Shown here in pieces: positions 31,103 to 40,405 of a stretch of DNA of 64,000 bases. Origin of the DNA: Flavobacteriaceae bacterium (GTDB lineage Bacteria; Bacteroidota; Bacteroidia; Flavobacteriales; Flavobacteriaceae); contig JAKMEK010000056.1 in assembly GCA_022425945.1 (NCBI GenBank), forward strand, positions 1 through 64,000. Direction: 5' to 3'. The translations under genes were made by a program, and so were the position numbers. Numbering within the stretch: position 1 is the stretch's first letter; every line of letters begins with the position of its first letter. The notes under the pieces are model-generated. The model made no database searches and had not been told where the DNA came from. It saw only the letters and a list, made by a program, of their open reading frames with translations.

Positions 31103-31165
31103 AATTTGTCCCGAAATAACAAAAAAAATACGTCCCCTTGAAATTATTTTGGATAAAAAAACAGA

Positions 31166-31939
31166 TTAAATCCCTGTTTCAAATACAGCTAATGCATTTT
31201 GGGTTGTCTGGCGCACAATTTCTTCAACTGGAAGCGAATAAATAGTACTTAATTTGTTTGCTACAAGAGATAAATAGGCACTTTCATTTCTTTTTCCTCT
31301 ATGGGGAGCAGGGGCCAAATAGGGGGCATCCGTTTCTAGAACAATTGATGTGAGTGGCAATTGCGCCAAAAATTGATCAATTTTTCCATTCTTGAAGGTA
31401 ACCACACCCCCAATACCAAGTTTTAAATTATATTCTATCGCACGTTTTGCTTGTTCGAGTGTGCCTGTAAAACAATGAAATATCCCAAATAAATCTTCCC
31501 CCTTATTTGCTTCCAACACCTCAAAAACCTCATCAAAAGCATCGCGACAATGAATCACTATTGGCAATTTTTTCTCCTTGGCCCATTTGATTTGCTGATC
31601 AAAAGCTTTTTGCTGGTCTTCTAAAAAGGATTTATCCCAATAAAGATCTATTCCAATTTCACCCACAGCACAAAAGGTATGCTGATCCAACATCTCTTTT
31701 ACATGCATCAATTCATCTGCTACATTCTCTTTTACATGGGTGGGATGCAAGCCCATCATTAGACGAATGTTGTCTGGGTATGTTTGTTCAAGCGACCGCA
31801 TTCGCTCGGTGTATGCACTATCAATCGCTGGTAAGTAAAACTTATCTATTCCCTCTTCTAAGGCGCGTTCAATCACCTCTGCTCTATCCGTATCAAATTC
31901 CTCTACATATAAATGGGTATGGGTATCTATCATCTTCAT
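31166..31939 (-). CDS. TatD family hydrolase (metal-dependent DNase)
   Basis: '[14 protein letters not shown]', '[14 protein letters not shown]', 'IVIHCRDAF', '[21 protein letters not shown]'; start ATG 31939. Confidence 0.95.
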   Translation of the reverse strand: MKMIDTHTHLYVEEFDTDRAEVIERALEEGIDKFYLPAIDSAYTERMRSLEQTYPDNIRLMMGLHPTHVKENVADELMHVKEMLDQHTFCAVGEIGIDLYWDKSFLEDQQKAFDQQIKWAKEKKLPIVIHCRDAFDEVFEVLEANKGEDLFGIFHCFTGTLEQAKRAIEYNLKLGIGGVVTFKNGKIDQFLAQLPLTSIVLETDAPYLAPAPHRGKRNESAYLSLVANKLSTIYSLPVEEIVRQTTQNALAVFETGI

Positions 31940-31943
31940 AAGG

Positions 31944-31951
31944 CAAAAATA
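31944..31951 (-). promoter_or_regulatory. Candidate -7 box TATTTTTG, 4 nt upstream of the TatD ATG
   Basis: Plus-strand CAAAAATA at 31944-31951; ATG at 31939. Confidence 0.5.
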
Positions 31952-31997
31952 CGGATTTGACATTTGATCATCGGCTATTTTCTTATCTTTAGTCTAG

Positions 31998-32444
31998 ATG
32001 AAAAATCCATTTAAAAGCGATACCAACACCCATGTCATTCCCTTGAGATTCACCAATAGCAAACATCTTATTTGCCAGTTGTATCTCAATGGAGTTGAGG
32101 GAAATTTCTTAATCGACACGGGGGCCTCAAATAGTTGTCTAGACAATACGCTTACCGATAAATTCTCTGTGCTGCAGGAGGGCGAAGAACTGCCTTTGAC
32201 CAGTGCCGGAAATGAAAAGCTCAATGCGATGGGAAGTCAAAAAAGCAACTTGGGTATCGCAAACAAATCCTTGGCCAGTATAGCATTTATGCTTATTGAC
32301 ATGAAAACCATCAATGCAGCCCTAATCGAGCAAGGAGATGACAAAATTGAAGGGATTATTGGCGCTGATTTTCTGCACAAAAAAAAGGCAAGAATTGATT
32401 ATGATCAATCTTGCCTTGTATTAAAAGAAAGCAGTTGGTTTTAA
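31998..32444 (+). CDS. Retropepsin-like aspartic protease (clan AA)
   Basis: '[15 protein letters not shown]' (DTGAS active site) and '[26 protein letters not shown]'; 148 aa, no obvious signal peptide. Confidence 0.85.
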   Translation: MKNPFKSDTNTHVIPLRFTNSKHLICQLYLNGVEGNFLIDTGASNSCLDNTLTDKFSVLQEGEELPLTSAGNEKLNAMGSQKSNLGIANKSLASIAFMLIDMKTINAALIEQGDDKIEGIIGADFLHKKKARIDYDQSCLVLKESSWF

Positions 32445-33652
32445 AGTTCCAATGCTTTTTTAGGATCATTGCCCATCAATAATTCGATTGGGTTTTCTAA
32501 TGCTTCTTTGACCGCTACTAAAAAGCCAACAGACTCACGCCCGTCTACAATTCGGTGATCATAAGATAAGGCTAAAAACATCATCGGATGAATTTCTACT
32601 TTCCCGTCAACAGCGATAGGACGCTCAATAATATTGTGCATTCCTAAAATACCGGATTGAGGAGGATTGATGATTGGTGTAGACAACATGGAACCAAACA
32701 CACCTCCATTGGAAATAGTAAACGTTCCGCCCGTCATTTCGTCAACCGTGATATGTCCGTCTCGTGCACGAATGGCTAGTCGCTTTATTTCAGCTTCTAC
32801 TCCACGGAAGGACAAGCCTTCGGCGTTACGAACAACAGGCACCATAAGACCTTTTGGTCCAGAAACAGCCACACTAATATCGCAGTAATCAAATTTAATT
32901 TGGTGATCCCCATCAATCATTGAATTTACATCAGGGAATTCTTGTAATGCACGCACCACAGCTTTGGTAAAGAAACTCATGAAACCTAGTCCTACACCGT
33001 GCTTTTCTTTAAAAGCTTCTTTGTACTCATTGCGTAAAGCAAAAATTGGACTCATGTTGGCTTCGTTGAAGGTTGTCAACATAGCCGTTTCATTTTTTGC
33101 ACTTACCAAACGTTCAGCTACCTTTCTGCGCAACAAAGACATTTTTTTACGTCCCGTTTCTCTAGAACCATGTGCAGGAGCTGTTCCCATTGAGGGTACA
33201 GCGTCTACAGCATCTTGCTTTGTGACACGACCATCGCGACCAGTGCCTTGAATACTGTTGGCTTCTATGCCTTTTTCTTGTAAAATTTTCTTGGCTGCCG
33301 GAGAGGCAGTTCCACTTGCATAGGTAGTCGTTGCAGCAGGCTTTTCTTCAGTCTTTGGCGCTTCTACTACCGGAGTTGATGCTTCAACTGCAGGCGTAGC
33401 TCCTTCTGCCGGTTGACCTTCAGTGTCAATAAGACATACCACTTGTCCAACCTCAACCGCATCGCCTTCTTCTGCTTTTAAGCTAATTGTACCACTAACT
33501 TCTGCAGGAAGTTCAAGGGTAGCTTTATCTGAGTCAACCTCAGCAATTGCCTGATCTTTTTCTACATAGTCGCCATCGGCAACTAGCCATTGGGCGATTT
33601 CTACTTCTGTTATCGATTCTCCTGGAGAAGGAACTTTCATTTCTAATATCAT
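32441..33652 (-). CDS. sucB: Dihydrolipoyllysine-residue succinyltransferase (2-OGDH E2)
   Basis: Lipoyl domain '[15 protein letters not shown]', catalytic '[19 protein letters not shown]'. Confidence 0.96.
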   Translation of the reverse strand: MILEMKVPSPGESITEVEIAQWLVADGDYVEKDQAIAEVDSDKATLELPAEVSGTISLKAEEGDAVEVGQVVCLIDTEGQPAEGATPAVEASTPVVEAPKTEEKPAATTTYASGTASPAAKKILQEKGIEANSIQGTGRDGRVTKQDAVDAVPSMGTAPAHGSRETGRKKMSLLRRKVAERLVSAKNETAMLTTFNEANMSPIFALRNEYKEAFKEKHGVGLGFMSFFTKAVVRALQEFPDVNSMIDGDHQIKFDYCDISVAVSGPKGLMVPVVRNAEGLSFRGVEAEIKRLAIRARDGHITVDEMTGGTFTISNGGVFGSMLSTPIINPPQSGILGMHNIIERPIAVDGKVEIHPMMFLALSYDHRIVDGRESVGFLVAVKEALENPIELLMGNDPKKALEL

Positions 33653-33669
33653 CGGAAGGGAATTTAGCT

Positions 33670-36435
33670 CTATTTTTTAGTACGTATAAAATTATCTTTT
33701 GTCGCGTCAAAGACATAATCAATGACTTCTTTGTGGCGTTTGGCAAAACGGGTGGCACTCCCGGCTGCTGGCGTACCGTAAAAACGTCGCGTAGCGGGAC
33801 GGAAAGTCGCTGCCTCCGGCATGTGCAATAATAAATGAGACCAAGTCCCCATATTGCGTGGTTCTTCTTGCGCCCAAACAATGTCTTCCACATTTTTATA
33901 GGCCGCTAATTGGGCTTTAATTTCGTCTACAGGAAGCGGGAACAATTGTTCTACACGAACCAAGGCGACGTCCTCTAGACCTCTTTCATCTCTTTCTTTC
34001 AACAAGTCGTAATAAAACTTACCGGTACAAAAGACCAATTTTTTTGCTTGTTTTGGACTTACTTTATCATCGCCAATGACGGTTTCGAATCGACCATTAC
34101 TGAACGCTTTTAAAGGGGAGACAACCGCAGGATGACGGAGTAAGCTTTTAGGAGTAAAAACCACCAAAGGTTTGCGGTAATTCGATTTTACTTGGCGGCG
34201 TAAAAGGTGAAATAAGTTTGCTGGAGTAGTACAATTTGCAATAAACATATTGTCTTTTGCACATAGTTGTAAATAGCGCTCCATTCGTGCTGAAGAATGT
34301 TCTGCACCCTGTCCTTCATAACCATGAGGCAATAAAAGGACTAATCCATTTTGCAGCTTCCACTTGTCTTCTGCCGCAGAAATGTATTGGTCAATCATAA
34401 TTTGCGCCCCATTGGAGAAATCTCCAAACTGCGCTTCCCAGATGGTAAGTCCATTAGGACTAGCCATGGCATAACCGTAATCAAAACCAACCACGGCATA
34501 TTCAGAAAGCAGAGAATTGTAGATGCGTAATTTACCTTGATCTTTCTGTACAGAATTGAGCAAGATAATTTCTTCTTCAGATTCTTCTGCTTTTACAATA
34601 GCGTGCCTGTGAGAAAAGGTTCCACGTTCTACATCTTGACCAGAAATTCGAACATCATGCCCTTCTGCCAATAAACTTCCATAAGCTAAAAGTTCTCCCA
34701 TAGCCCAGTCCATGGCGTCGTTTTGAAAAAACATTTTCTTTCGGTCGCCGATGAGTTTTTGAATCTTTCGCAGGAATTTTTTGTCCTCTGGTAATTCTGT
34801 TATCGCTTGGGCAACTTGCGTTAAAACCTCAGCCGAAACAGCTGTCGGCACATCTTTCATCATCTCCGACTCATCTACTCGGCTAAAGCCTTTCCATTCG
34901 TCTTGCATAAAAGGAGTGATTTCGGTTTTCTCTATTTTACGTGAATCTTGTAAATCGAGTTCCAACGAATCTTTGTATTCCTTCTCTAACTGCTTAATAT
35001 CAGCCTGAGTAATAATTCCTTTAGCAATTAATTCATCTGCATAGATATCACGCGGATTTTTATGCTTAGCAATTGCTTTATAAAGTTTGGGTTGGGTAAA
35101 GCGTGGCTCATCCCCTTCGTTGTGTCCGTATTTTCTGTATCCTAGCAGGTCAATGAAAACATCACGCCCAAACTTCATGCGGAAATCAAGCGCAAATAAA
35201 GTAGCGTGAACTACTGCTTCTGCATCGTCAGCATTGACGTGCAAGACCGGCGAAAGGGTCACTTTTGCAACGTCAGTACAATAAGTAGATGAACGAGCAT
35301 CTAAATAATTAGTGGTAAATCCAATTTGATTATTGACCACAATATGAACTGTACCTCCGGTTCCATAACCCTTCAAACGTGCCATCTGTACGATTTCGTA
35401 GGGCAATCCTTGCCCAGCGATGGCTGCATCACCATGGACAATAATAGGAAGCACTTTATTGGTGTCAAAATTATACTTTTTCTCGAGTTTTGCTCGAGTA
35501 ATCCCCTGAACAACAGCACCAACAGTCTCTAAGTGAGAGGGGTTGGGTGCAATATTCATATTGATTTTTTTACCTGTATCTGTACTGCGCTTAGAGGTCC
35601 AGCCAAGGTGATATTTCACATCCCCGTCAAAAACCACTTCTTCGTAATCTTTTCCGTCAAATTCAGAAAAAATATCACGGCTCGATTTCCCAAAGATATT
35701 GGTCAAGGTGTTGAGGCGACCTCGGTGAGCCATTCCCATAACGAACTCTTCTACACCTTGTTCAGCTGCAGCTTCCACCACTGCATCAAGTGCAGGAATT
35801 AAGGACTCTCCACCTTCTAATGAAAAGCGTTTTTGTCCTACATATTTGGTGTGAAGAAAGTTCTCAAACGAAACTGCTTGATTGAGTTTTTTAAGAATAT
35901 GTTTCTTCTGTTCTACCGAAAAAGAAGGATGGTTATTGTTGACATTCAGACGTTGCTGAATCCAGTTTACTTTCTCAGGATCGCGAATATACATGTACTC
36001 TACCCCTATAGAATCACAATAAATCTGTTCGAGGTGTTCTATGATTTTAGCCAATGTACTTGGACCAATCCCCATGGTTTCACCTGCACTAAAGACCTCA
36101 TTCAAATCTGCCTTACTCAGCCCGTAATTCTCAATATCTAAATTGGGGGTATAAGTACGGCGATCGCGTACTGGGTTCGTCTTGGTAAACAAGTGTCCGC
36201 GTGTACGATATGCATCGATGAGCTGAACTACTTTGAATTCACGTTGTAAGTGCTCTGGTATTTCAGTTGCAACACCATCGAACTCAGCATCAGAGCTGTT
36301 TTCCATTCCAAAGTCAAAGCCTTGAAAAAAGGCACGCCAACTTGGCTCAACACTATCCGGCTGTTGTAAATACTGGTCGTATAATTGCGCAAAATAACCG
36401 GTGTGCGCAGCGTTTAAAAAAGAATATTTATCCAT
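33670..36435 (-). CDS. sucA: 2-oxoglutarate dehydrogenase E1 component
   Basis: '[20 protein letters not shown]', '[21 protein letters not shown]', '[24 protein letters not shown]'. Confidence 0.97.
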   Translation of the reverse strand: MDKYSFLNAAHTGYFAQLYDQYLQQPDSVEPSWRAFFQGFDFGMENSSDAEFDGVATEIPEHLQREFKVVQLIDAYRTRGHLFTKTNPVRDRRTYTPNLDIENYGLSKADLNEVFSAGETMGIGPSTLAKIIEHLEQIYCDSIGVEYMYIRDPEKVNWIQQRLNVNNNHPSFSVEQKKHILKKLNQAVSFENFLHTKYVGQKRFSLEGGESLIPALDAVVEAAAEQGVEEFVMGMAHRGRLNTLTNIFGKSSRDIFSEFDGKDYEEVVFDGDVKYHLGWTSKRSTDTGKKINMNIAPNPSHLETVGAVVQGITRAKLEKKYNFDTNKVLPIIVHGDAAIAGQGLPYEIVQMARLKGYGTGGTVHIVVNNQIGFTTNYLDARSSTYCTDVAKVTLSPVLHVNADDAEAVVHATLFALDFRMKFGRDVFIDLLGYRKYGHNEGDEPRFTQPKLYKAIAKHKNPRDIYADELIAKGIITQADIKQLEKEYKDSLELDLQDSRKIEKTEITPFMQDEWKGFSRVDESEMMKDVPTAVSAEVLTQVAQAITELPEDKKFLRKIQKLIGDRKKMFFQNDAMDWAMGELLAYGSLLAEGHDVRISGQDVERGTFSHRHAIVKAEESEEEIILLNSVQKDQGKLRIYNSLLSEYAVVGFDYGYAMASPNGLTIWEAQFGDFSNGAQIMIDQYISAAEDKWKLQNGLVLLLPHGYEGQGAEHSSARMERYLQLCAKDNMFIANCTTPANLFHLLRRQVKSNYRKPLVVFTPKSLLRHPAVVSPLKAFSNGRFETVIGDDKVSPKQAKKLVFCTGKFYYDLLKERDERGLEDVALVRVEQLFPLPVDEIKAQLAAYKNVEDIVWAQEEPRNMGTWSHLLLHMPEAATFRPATRRFYGTPAAGSATRFAKRHKEVIDYVFDATKDNFIRTKK

Positions 36436-36609
36436 TTATATTCGATGTAGTCAAATCTATTAAACAAAATTACAATATTTAATTCAAGGAAATGGGAGGC
36501 TATTCTACTTTTTGTTTCTCATTATCACATGAAAACGTGTTTTTTGAAACAAATCCACTGAATGAAAAAAAAGCGACGCTTCTTTTTGTTCATATTGCCC
36601 TAAAAAACA

Positions 36610-36624
36610 CCATCAACTTGATGG
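36610..36624. promoter_or_regulatory. Palindromic candidate operator CCATCA-ACT-TGATGG upstream of umuC
   Basis: Perfect 6-bp inverted repeat, 10 bp upstream of a TACTTTTG box. Confidence 0.45.
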
Positions 36625-36634
36625 CATAAATATG

Positions 36635-36642
36635 TACTTTTG
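36635..36642 (+). promoter_or_regulatory. Candidate -7 box TACTTTTG, 4 nt upstream of the umuC ATG
   Basis: TAnnTTTG match. Confidence 0.5.
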
Positions 36643-36646
36643 AAAC

Positions 36647-37924
36647 ATGTACGCATTGGTCGATTGTAACAATTTTTATGCTTCTTGTGAGCGGGTATTC
36701 CAACCCCAACTAGAAAACAAAGCTGTGGTTATTTTATCCAATAACGATGGTTGCGTAATCGCACGAAGCAATGAAGCAAAGGCATTGGGCATTCCCATGG
36801 GAGCACCAGCATTTCAATACAAAGAGACTTTTGCACGAGAAAACATCACTGTTTTTTCTTCCAATTATCCGCTCTATGGCGACATGAGTAGTCGCGTCAT
36901 GAAAATTCTGGAAAGCTACACGCCCAATATTGAGATATACAGTATCGACGAGGCCTTTTTACTATTCGATGGTTTTGATCATTTTGACCTCAATGCAGAG
37001 GGGTTGGCCATGAAAAAACAAGTGCAAAAATGGACTGGAATTCCTGTTTCAGTCGGCATTGCACCCAGCAAAGCCTTGGCTAAAATCGCCAACAAGATTG
37101 CAAAAAAATACGCAGATAAAACAGGCGGTGTTTACCTAATGAACACCGAAGAACAACGCATCAAAGCACTCAAATGGACGAAAACAAAAGACATTTGGGG
37201 CATTGGGCGACGCCACGCAAAACGATTAGAGCAACAGGGAGTGAAAACTGCCTATGCTTTTACAAACCTTCCTGACTCATGGATTCGAAAACACATGAGC
37301 GTCCTAGAACTACGATTAAAAAAAGATCTTCTAGGGATTCCTTGCATCCAATTAGACGAAACGCAGCCTGCTAAAAAATCGATTGCTACAACACGAAGTT
37401 TCCAGTCCTCTCTTCACACATTTTGGGAAGTAGAAGAACGCATTGCCACCTATGCGGTTAGTTGCGCTGAAAAATTACGCCAACAAAAAAGTAGCTGCAC
37501 TGCCTTACTGGTCTTTGTACGGAGTAATCCTCACAAAAAAGGCAGTGAACAATACCGCAATAGTTGCGTAGTGACCCTTCCTTATGCAACGGACTCGAGT
37601 ATTACCCTAGCAAAGTATGCCACTTTTGGTTTGAAAAACATCTATAAAGATGGTGTCGATTATAAAAAAGCTGGGGTGATTTTAATGGGGCTTAGCCCCT
37701 CAAACGAAAAGCAATTGAACCTCTTTCACAAGAATCAAAACAAGCACGACACCTTAATGCAAGCGATTGACAAACTTCACTTGCGCTTTGGTCCTCACCG
37801 TATTAAATTGGCCAATCAAGATTTAAACAGAACATGGAAAATGCGGCAAGAACATCTTTCTGCACGTTACACAACAGAACTGAGTGAAGTCATTCGCATT
37901 AACCCAAAAAACAGCAATGAATAA
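36647..37924 (+). CDS. umuC: Y-family DNA polymerase, UmuC
   Basis: 'YALVDCNNFYASCERVFQP', 'NDGCVIARSNEAKALGI', 'EIYSIDEAFL', 'IAPSKALAKIANKIAKK'. Confidence 0.96.
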   Translation: MYALVDCNNFYASCERVFQPQLENKAVVILSNNDGCVIARSNEAKALGIPMGAPAFQYKETFARENITVFSSNYPLYGDMSSRVMKILESYTPNIEIYSIDEAFLLFDGFDHFDLNAEGLAMKKQVQKWTGIPVSVGIAPSKALAKIANKIAKKYADKTGGVYLMNTEEQRIKALKWTKTKDIWGIGRRHAKRLEQQGVKTAYAFTNLPDSWIRKHMSVLELRLKKDLLGIPCIQLDETQPAKKSIATTRSFQSSLHTFWEVEERIATYAVSCAEKLRQQKSSCTALLVFVRSNPHKKGSEQYRNSCVVTLPYATDSSITLAKYATFGLKNIYKDGVDYKKAGVILMGLSPSNEKQLNLFHKNQNKHDTLMQAIDKLHLRFGPHRIKLANQDLNRTWKMRQEHLSARYTTELSEVIRINPKNSNE

Positions 37925-38354
37925 GACGACTAAACACTTAATTTTTTTCAAACCTGCTGAAGAACAAACACACCATATTCCAATGGCCAATACTGGCGTA
38001 TCGGCTGGCTTCCCCTCTCCTGCCGATGACTTCAAGGAACTCCGTATTAGCATTGACCAAGAGGTTGTAAAAAACGAAGAAGCCACTTTTTATGCACGGG
38101 TTGCAGGTCAGTCCATGCAAGGTGCAGGACTAGACGATGGGGATTTACTGGTCATTGATCGAAGTAAAGAACCCCTGGACAATGCCATTGCGGTGTGCTT
38201 TATCGACGGAGAATTTACCGTAAAGCGTCTCAAAGTAGAAGCTGAATGCGTATACCTTATGGCAGAAAACCCAAAGTATCCACCCATCAGGGTAACAGAG
38301 GACAATGAACTAATCATTTGGGGAGTAGTTACTTATGTCGTTAAAAAAGTATAA
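37917..38354 (+). CDS. umuD: UmuD-type S24 peptidase
   Basis: Cleavage site 'SAGFPSPADDF', catalytic Ser 'VAGQSMQGAGLDDGDLLVIDR', Lys region 'FIDGEFTVKRL'; ATG 37917 overlaps the umuC stop. Confidence 0.94.
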   Translation: MNKTTKHLIFFKPAEEQTHHIPMANTGVSAGFPSPADDFKELRISIDQEVVKNEEATFYARVAGQSMQGAGLDDGDLLVIDRSKEPLDNAIAVCFIDGEFTVKRLKVEAECVYLMAENPKYPPIRVTEDNELIIWGVVTYVVKKV

Positions 38355-38366
38355 ATTGGTCTAGTT

Positions 38367-39026
38367 ATGCGAAACAAACAGCTACTTTTTGGCCTTTTTA
38401 TTCTAGTTAGTAGTCTAAACATTTGGGCAAAAATAAACGGTCTAGATAGTATCGCTGCAGGAAGTAAACTCCTCATTATCCCCGCCTTAATTGCATTGGT
38501 TTTTTCAGATGGTAAACCCGCAAAAAAATACATAATCGCCTTGCTTTTCTCATGGATAGGAGATGCGTTATTAATTCCTGAAGGGACTGGTTTTTTCATT
38601 GGCGGAATCGCCGCATTCTGGGTAACTCAACTGCTCTACTGCTCCTTGATCTTGTCGAAATTAAACGGTACACTTTTACAGCAATTTTCAAAAAGTAGCG
38701 CGCTTACACCTTTGCTATTGGTTGCAACATATTTGGGGAGCACACTTTTTCTTCTGTTTCCAAAATTAAATACACTCTTAGTTCCTGTATGCCTGTATGC
38801 AATTACTTTATCAATGACTGGGTTCTTAGGTGTTCTCTTGTGGGTAGAGGCAAAAACAAAAACAGCCATTTATTTAGCCACTGGTTGCTTATTGTTTGTA
38901 CTATCAGACAGTATGATTGCCTTTGATGCTTTTTACTTTTCTGAAGCCTTTTTTACGCATTGGATAATGATTACCTATGTTCCCGCACAGTTCTTGATTA
39001 GCTTGTCATTGGGTAAATCTCGATAA
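38367..39026 (+). CDS. YhhN family protein (lysoplasmalogenase-like)
   Basis: Multi-TM; 'KKYIIALLFSWIGDALLIP', 'FVLSDSMIAFDAFYF'. Confidence 0.75.
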   Translation: MRNKQLLFGLFILVSSLNIWAKINGLDSIAAGSKLLIIPALIALVFSDGKPAKKYIIALLFSWIGDALLIPEGTGFFIGGIAAFWVTQLLYCSLILSKLNGTLLQQFSKSSALTPLLLVATYLGSTLFLLFPKLNTLLVPVCLYAITLSMTGFLGVLLWVEAKTKTAIYLATGCLLFVLSDSMIAFDAFYFSEAFFTHWIMITYVPAQFLISLSLGKSR

Positions 39027-39083
39027 AATAATTATTGTATATTTAAACATGTTTATCAAGTAAGCCTCAAAAACACCTCCCTA

Positions 39084-39761
39084 ATGACGAAAAGTATTTT
39101 GCACAAGATTCTATTGATTATCTTCTGGTTATCCGCTTGTGGTCTTGGGATTACTAAGGCATTGCAATGGCCCATTTTAGAACTTATATTAACTCCAATT
39201 CTCCCCCTCACTTTAGTAGCCCTGTATCATTTTTTAAACGGTAAAGATCAAACGATTTATTTCGCTTTTTCGTTTTGTTTATTGGGAGACATCATGATCC
39301 TAAGCGAAAATACCAACTACTTCGTCTCTGGCTTAACGGCCTATTGGGGAGCTAGTATTTTGTTCAGTTTTTCGCTGTACAGAGAATTGAATATCAGCAT
39401 GCGCGAGGCAGTAAACAAAACCAAAATGCGTATTCCATTTTTGATTTATGGCGTGTATTTTATACTCTTAATGTACTTTATTCAACCCTATTTTGGAGAA
39501 GTTTTCATCCCCACTCTAATCTACGCACTCTCCCTATCTTTTACATGTGCTTTTGGGTTTGTTGTCTATTTCAACAGGAAATCCAATCCATCACTTTATT
39601 TTTGTCTTGGCCTTTTTTTCATAAGCATTGGAGCAAGTATCATAGGACTAAATCGGTATTTATTTGACTATATTCCGTTGCGCTTTTTTGAAACATTATT
39701 TTACGCCCCCTCTCTGTTCTTCATTTTTTTGTATTTTAAAACAAAAAAAACGAGTGACTAA
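39084..39761 (+). CDS. YhhN-like membrane protein (tandem paralogue)
   Basis: Same layout: 'YFAFSFCLLGDIMILSENTNYFVSGL', 'FFISIGASIIGLNRYLF'. Confidence 0.65.
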   Translation: MTKSILHKILLIIFWLSACGLGITKALQWPILELILTPILPLTLVALYHFLNGKDQTIYFAFSFCLLGDIMILSENTNYFVSGLTAYWGASILFSFSLYRELNISMREAVNKTKMRIPFLIYGVYFILLMYFIQPYFGEVFIPTLIYALSLSFTCAFGFVVYFNRKSNPSLYFCLGLFFISIGASIIGLNRYLFDYIPLRFFETLFYAPSLFFIFLYFKTKKTSD

Positions 39762-40323
39762 TAAAACATCTTTCTTCGCTTTTATCCTAAGTTTTGGAAT
39801 ACTTACTGCACAAAACGACGACCAATTTTATGCAGCTGAAGACAACTACATTGAAGAGGAATACGTTCTGCCCCTAAATGACAACAGCAAGGAAGGGCAA
39901 CTATTCTTTGTGCAAGATTTACTCGATCTTGCTGGATACGTCATTGAAACCATTGAGGTATACCAAACACTCCCCAACCATGCGCGTGTATACCGTGTCA
40001 AATACAATGAAAAGACACAGGGAGGTTTTATTTTTATTCGCTGGGATAAAAAGAAAAAAGAAAATTATGTCGCCAATAAAATGATTGATCCAGGGGTATA
40101 TTACAATCTGAATGCCGCACGAGAAATCATGAGAAATCAAACCAACAAAGACGTCTTTACCGTTGAAGATGTTGCGCTGCAAGCGCCAGATCAAGAAACC
40201 ATAAGCACTGAAGATATCGATGGTTTACGACAGGTGTATGAACTCGAACAAGAAGAAAAAAAATTAAAAGAACTCGAACGCCTTAACAACACAAAAAAGA
40301 AAAGACGTCGACGAAAAAACTAA
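39754..40323 (+). CDS. Secreted/periplasmic hypothetical protein with polybasic C-terminus
   Basis: GTG at 39754 gives signal peptide 'VTNKTSFFAFILSFGILTAQ'; C-terminal 'KKKRRRRKN'; overlaps the upstream stop. Confidence 0.65.
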   Translation: MTNKTSFFAFILSFGILTAQNDDQFYAAEDNYIEEEYVLPLNDNSKEGQLFFVQDLLDLAGYVIETIEVYQTLPNHARVYRVKYNEKTQGGFIFIRWDKKKKENYVANKMIDPGVYYNLNAAREIMRNQTNKDVFTVEDVALQAPDQETISTEDIDGLRQVYELEQEEKKLKELERLNNTKKKRRRRKN

Positions 40324-40383
40324 TTGTTTAACTTTTAACCGAAAAAAGTTAAACAAAACTTTGTTTCCCTCCCTTTGCTCCCC

Positions 40384-40391
40384 TATTTTTG
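40384..40391 (+). promoter_or_regulatory. Candidate -7 box TATTTTTG upstream of the TonB-dependent receptor
   Basis: TAnnTTTG match 14 nt before ATG 40406. Confidence 0.45.
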
Positions 40392-40405
40392 TAAAAAAAA
40401 ATACG

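Noticed and set aside
31998-32444. Retroelement remnant from the retropepsin motif
   Set aside because: No reverse transcriptase, integrase or terminal repeats nearby; the gene is intact and compactly placed.
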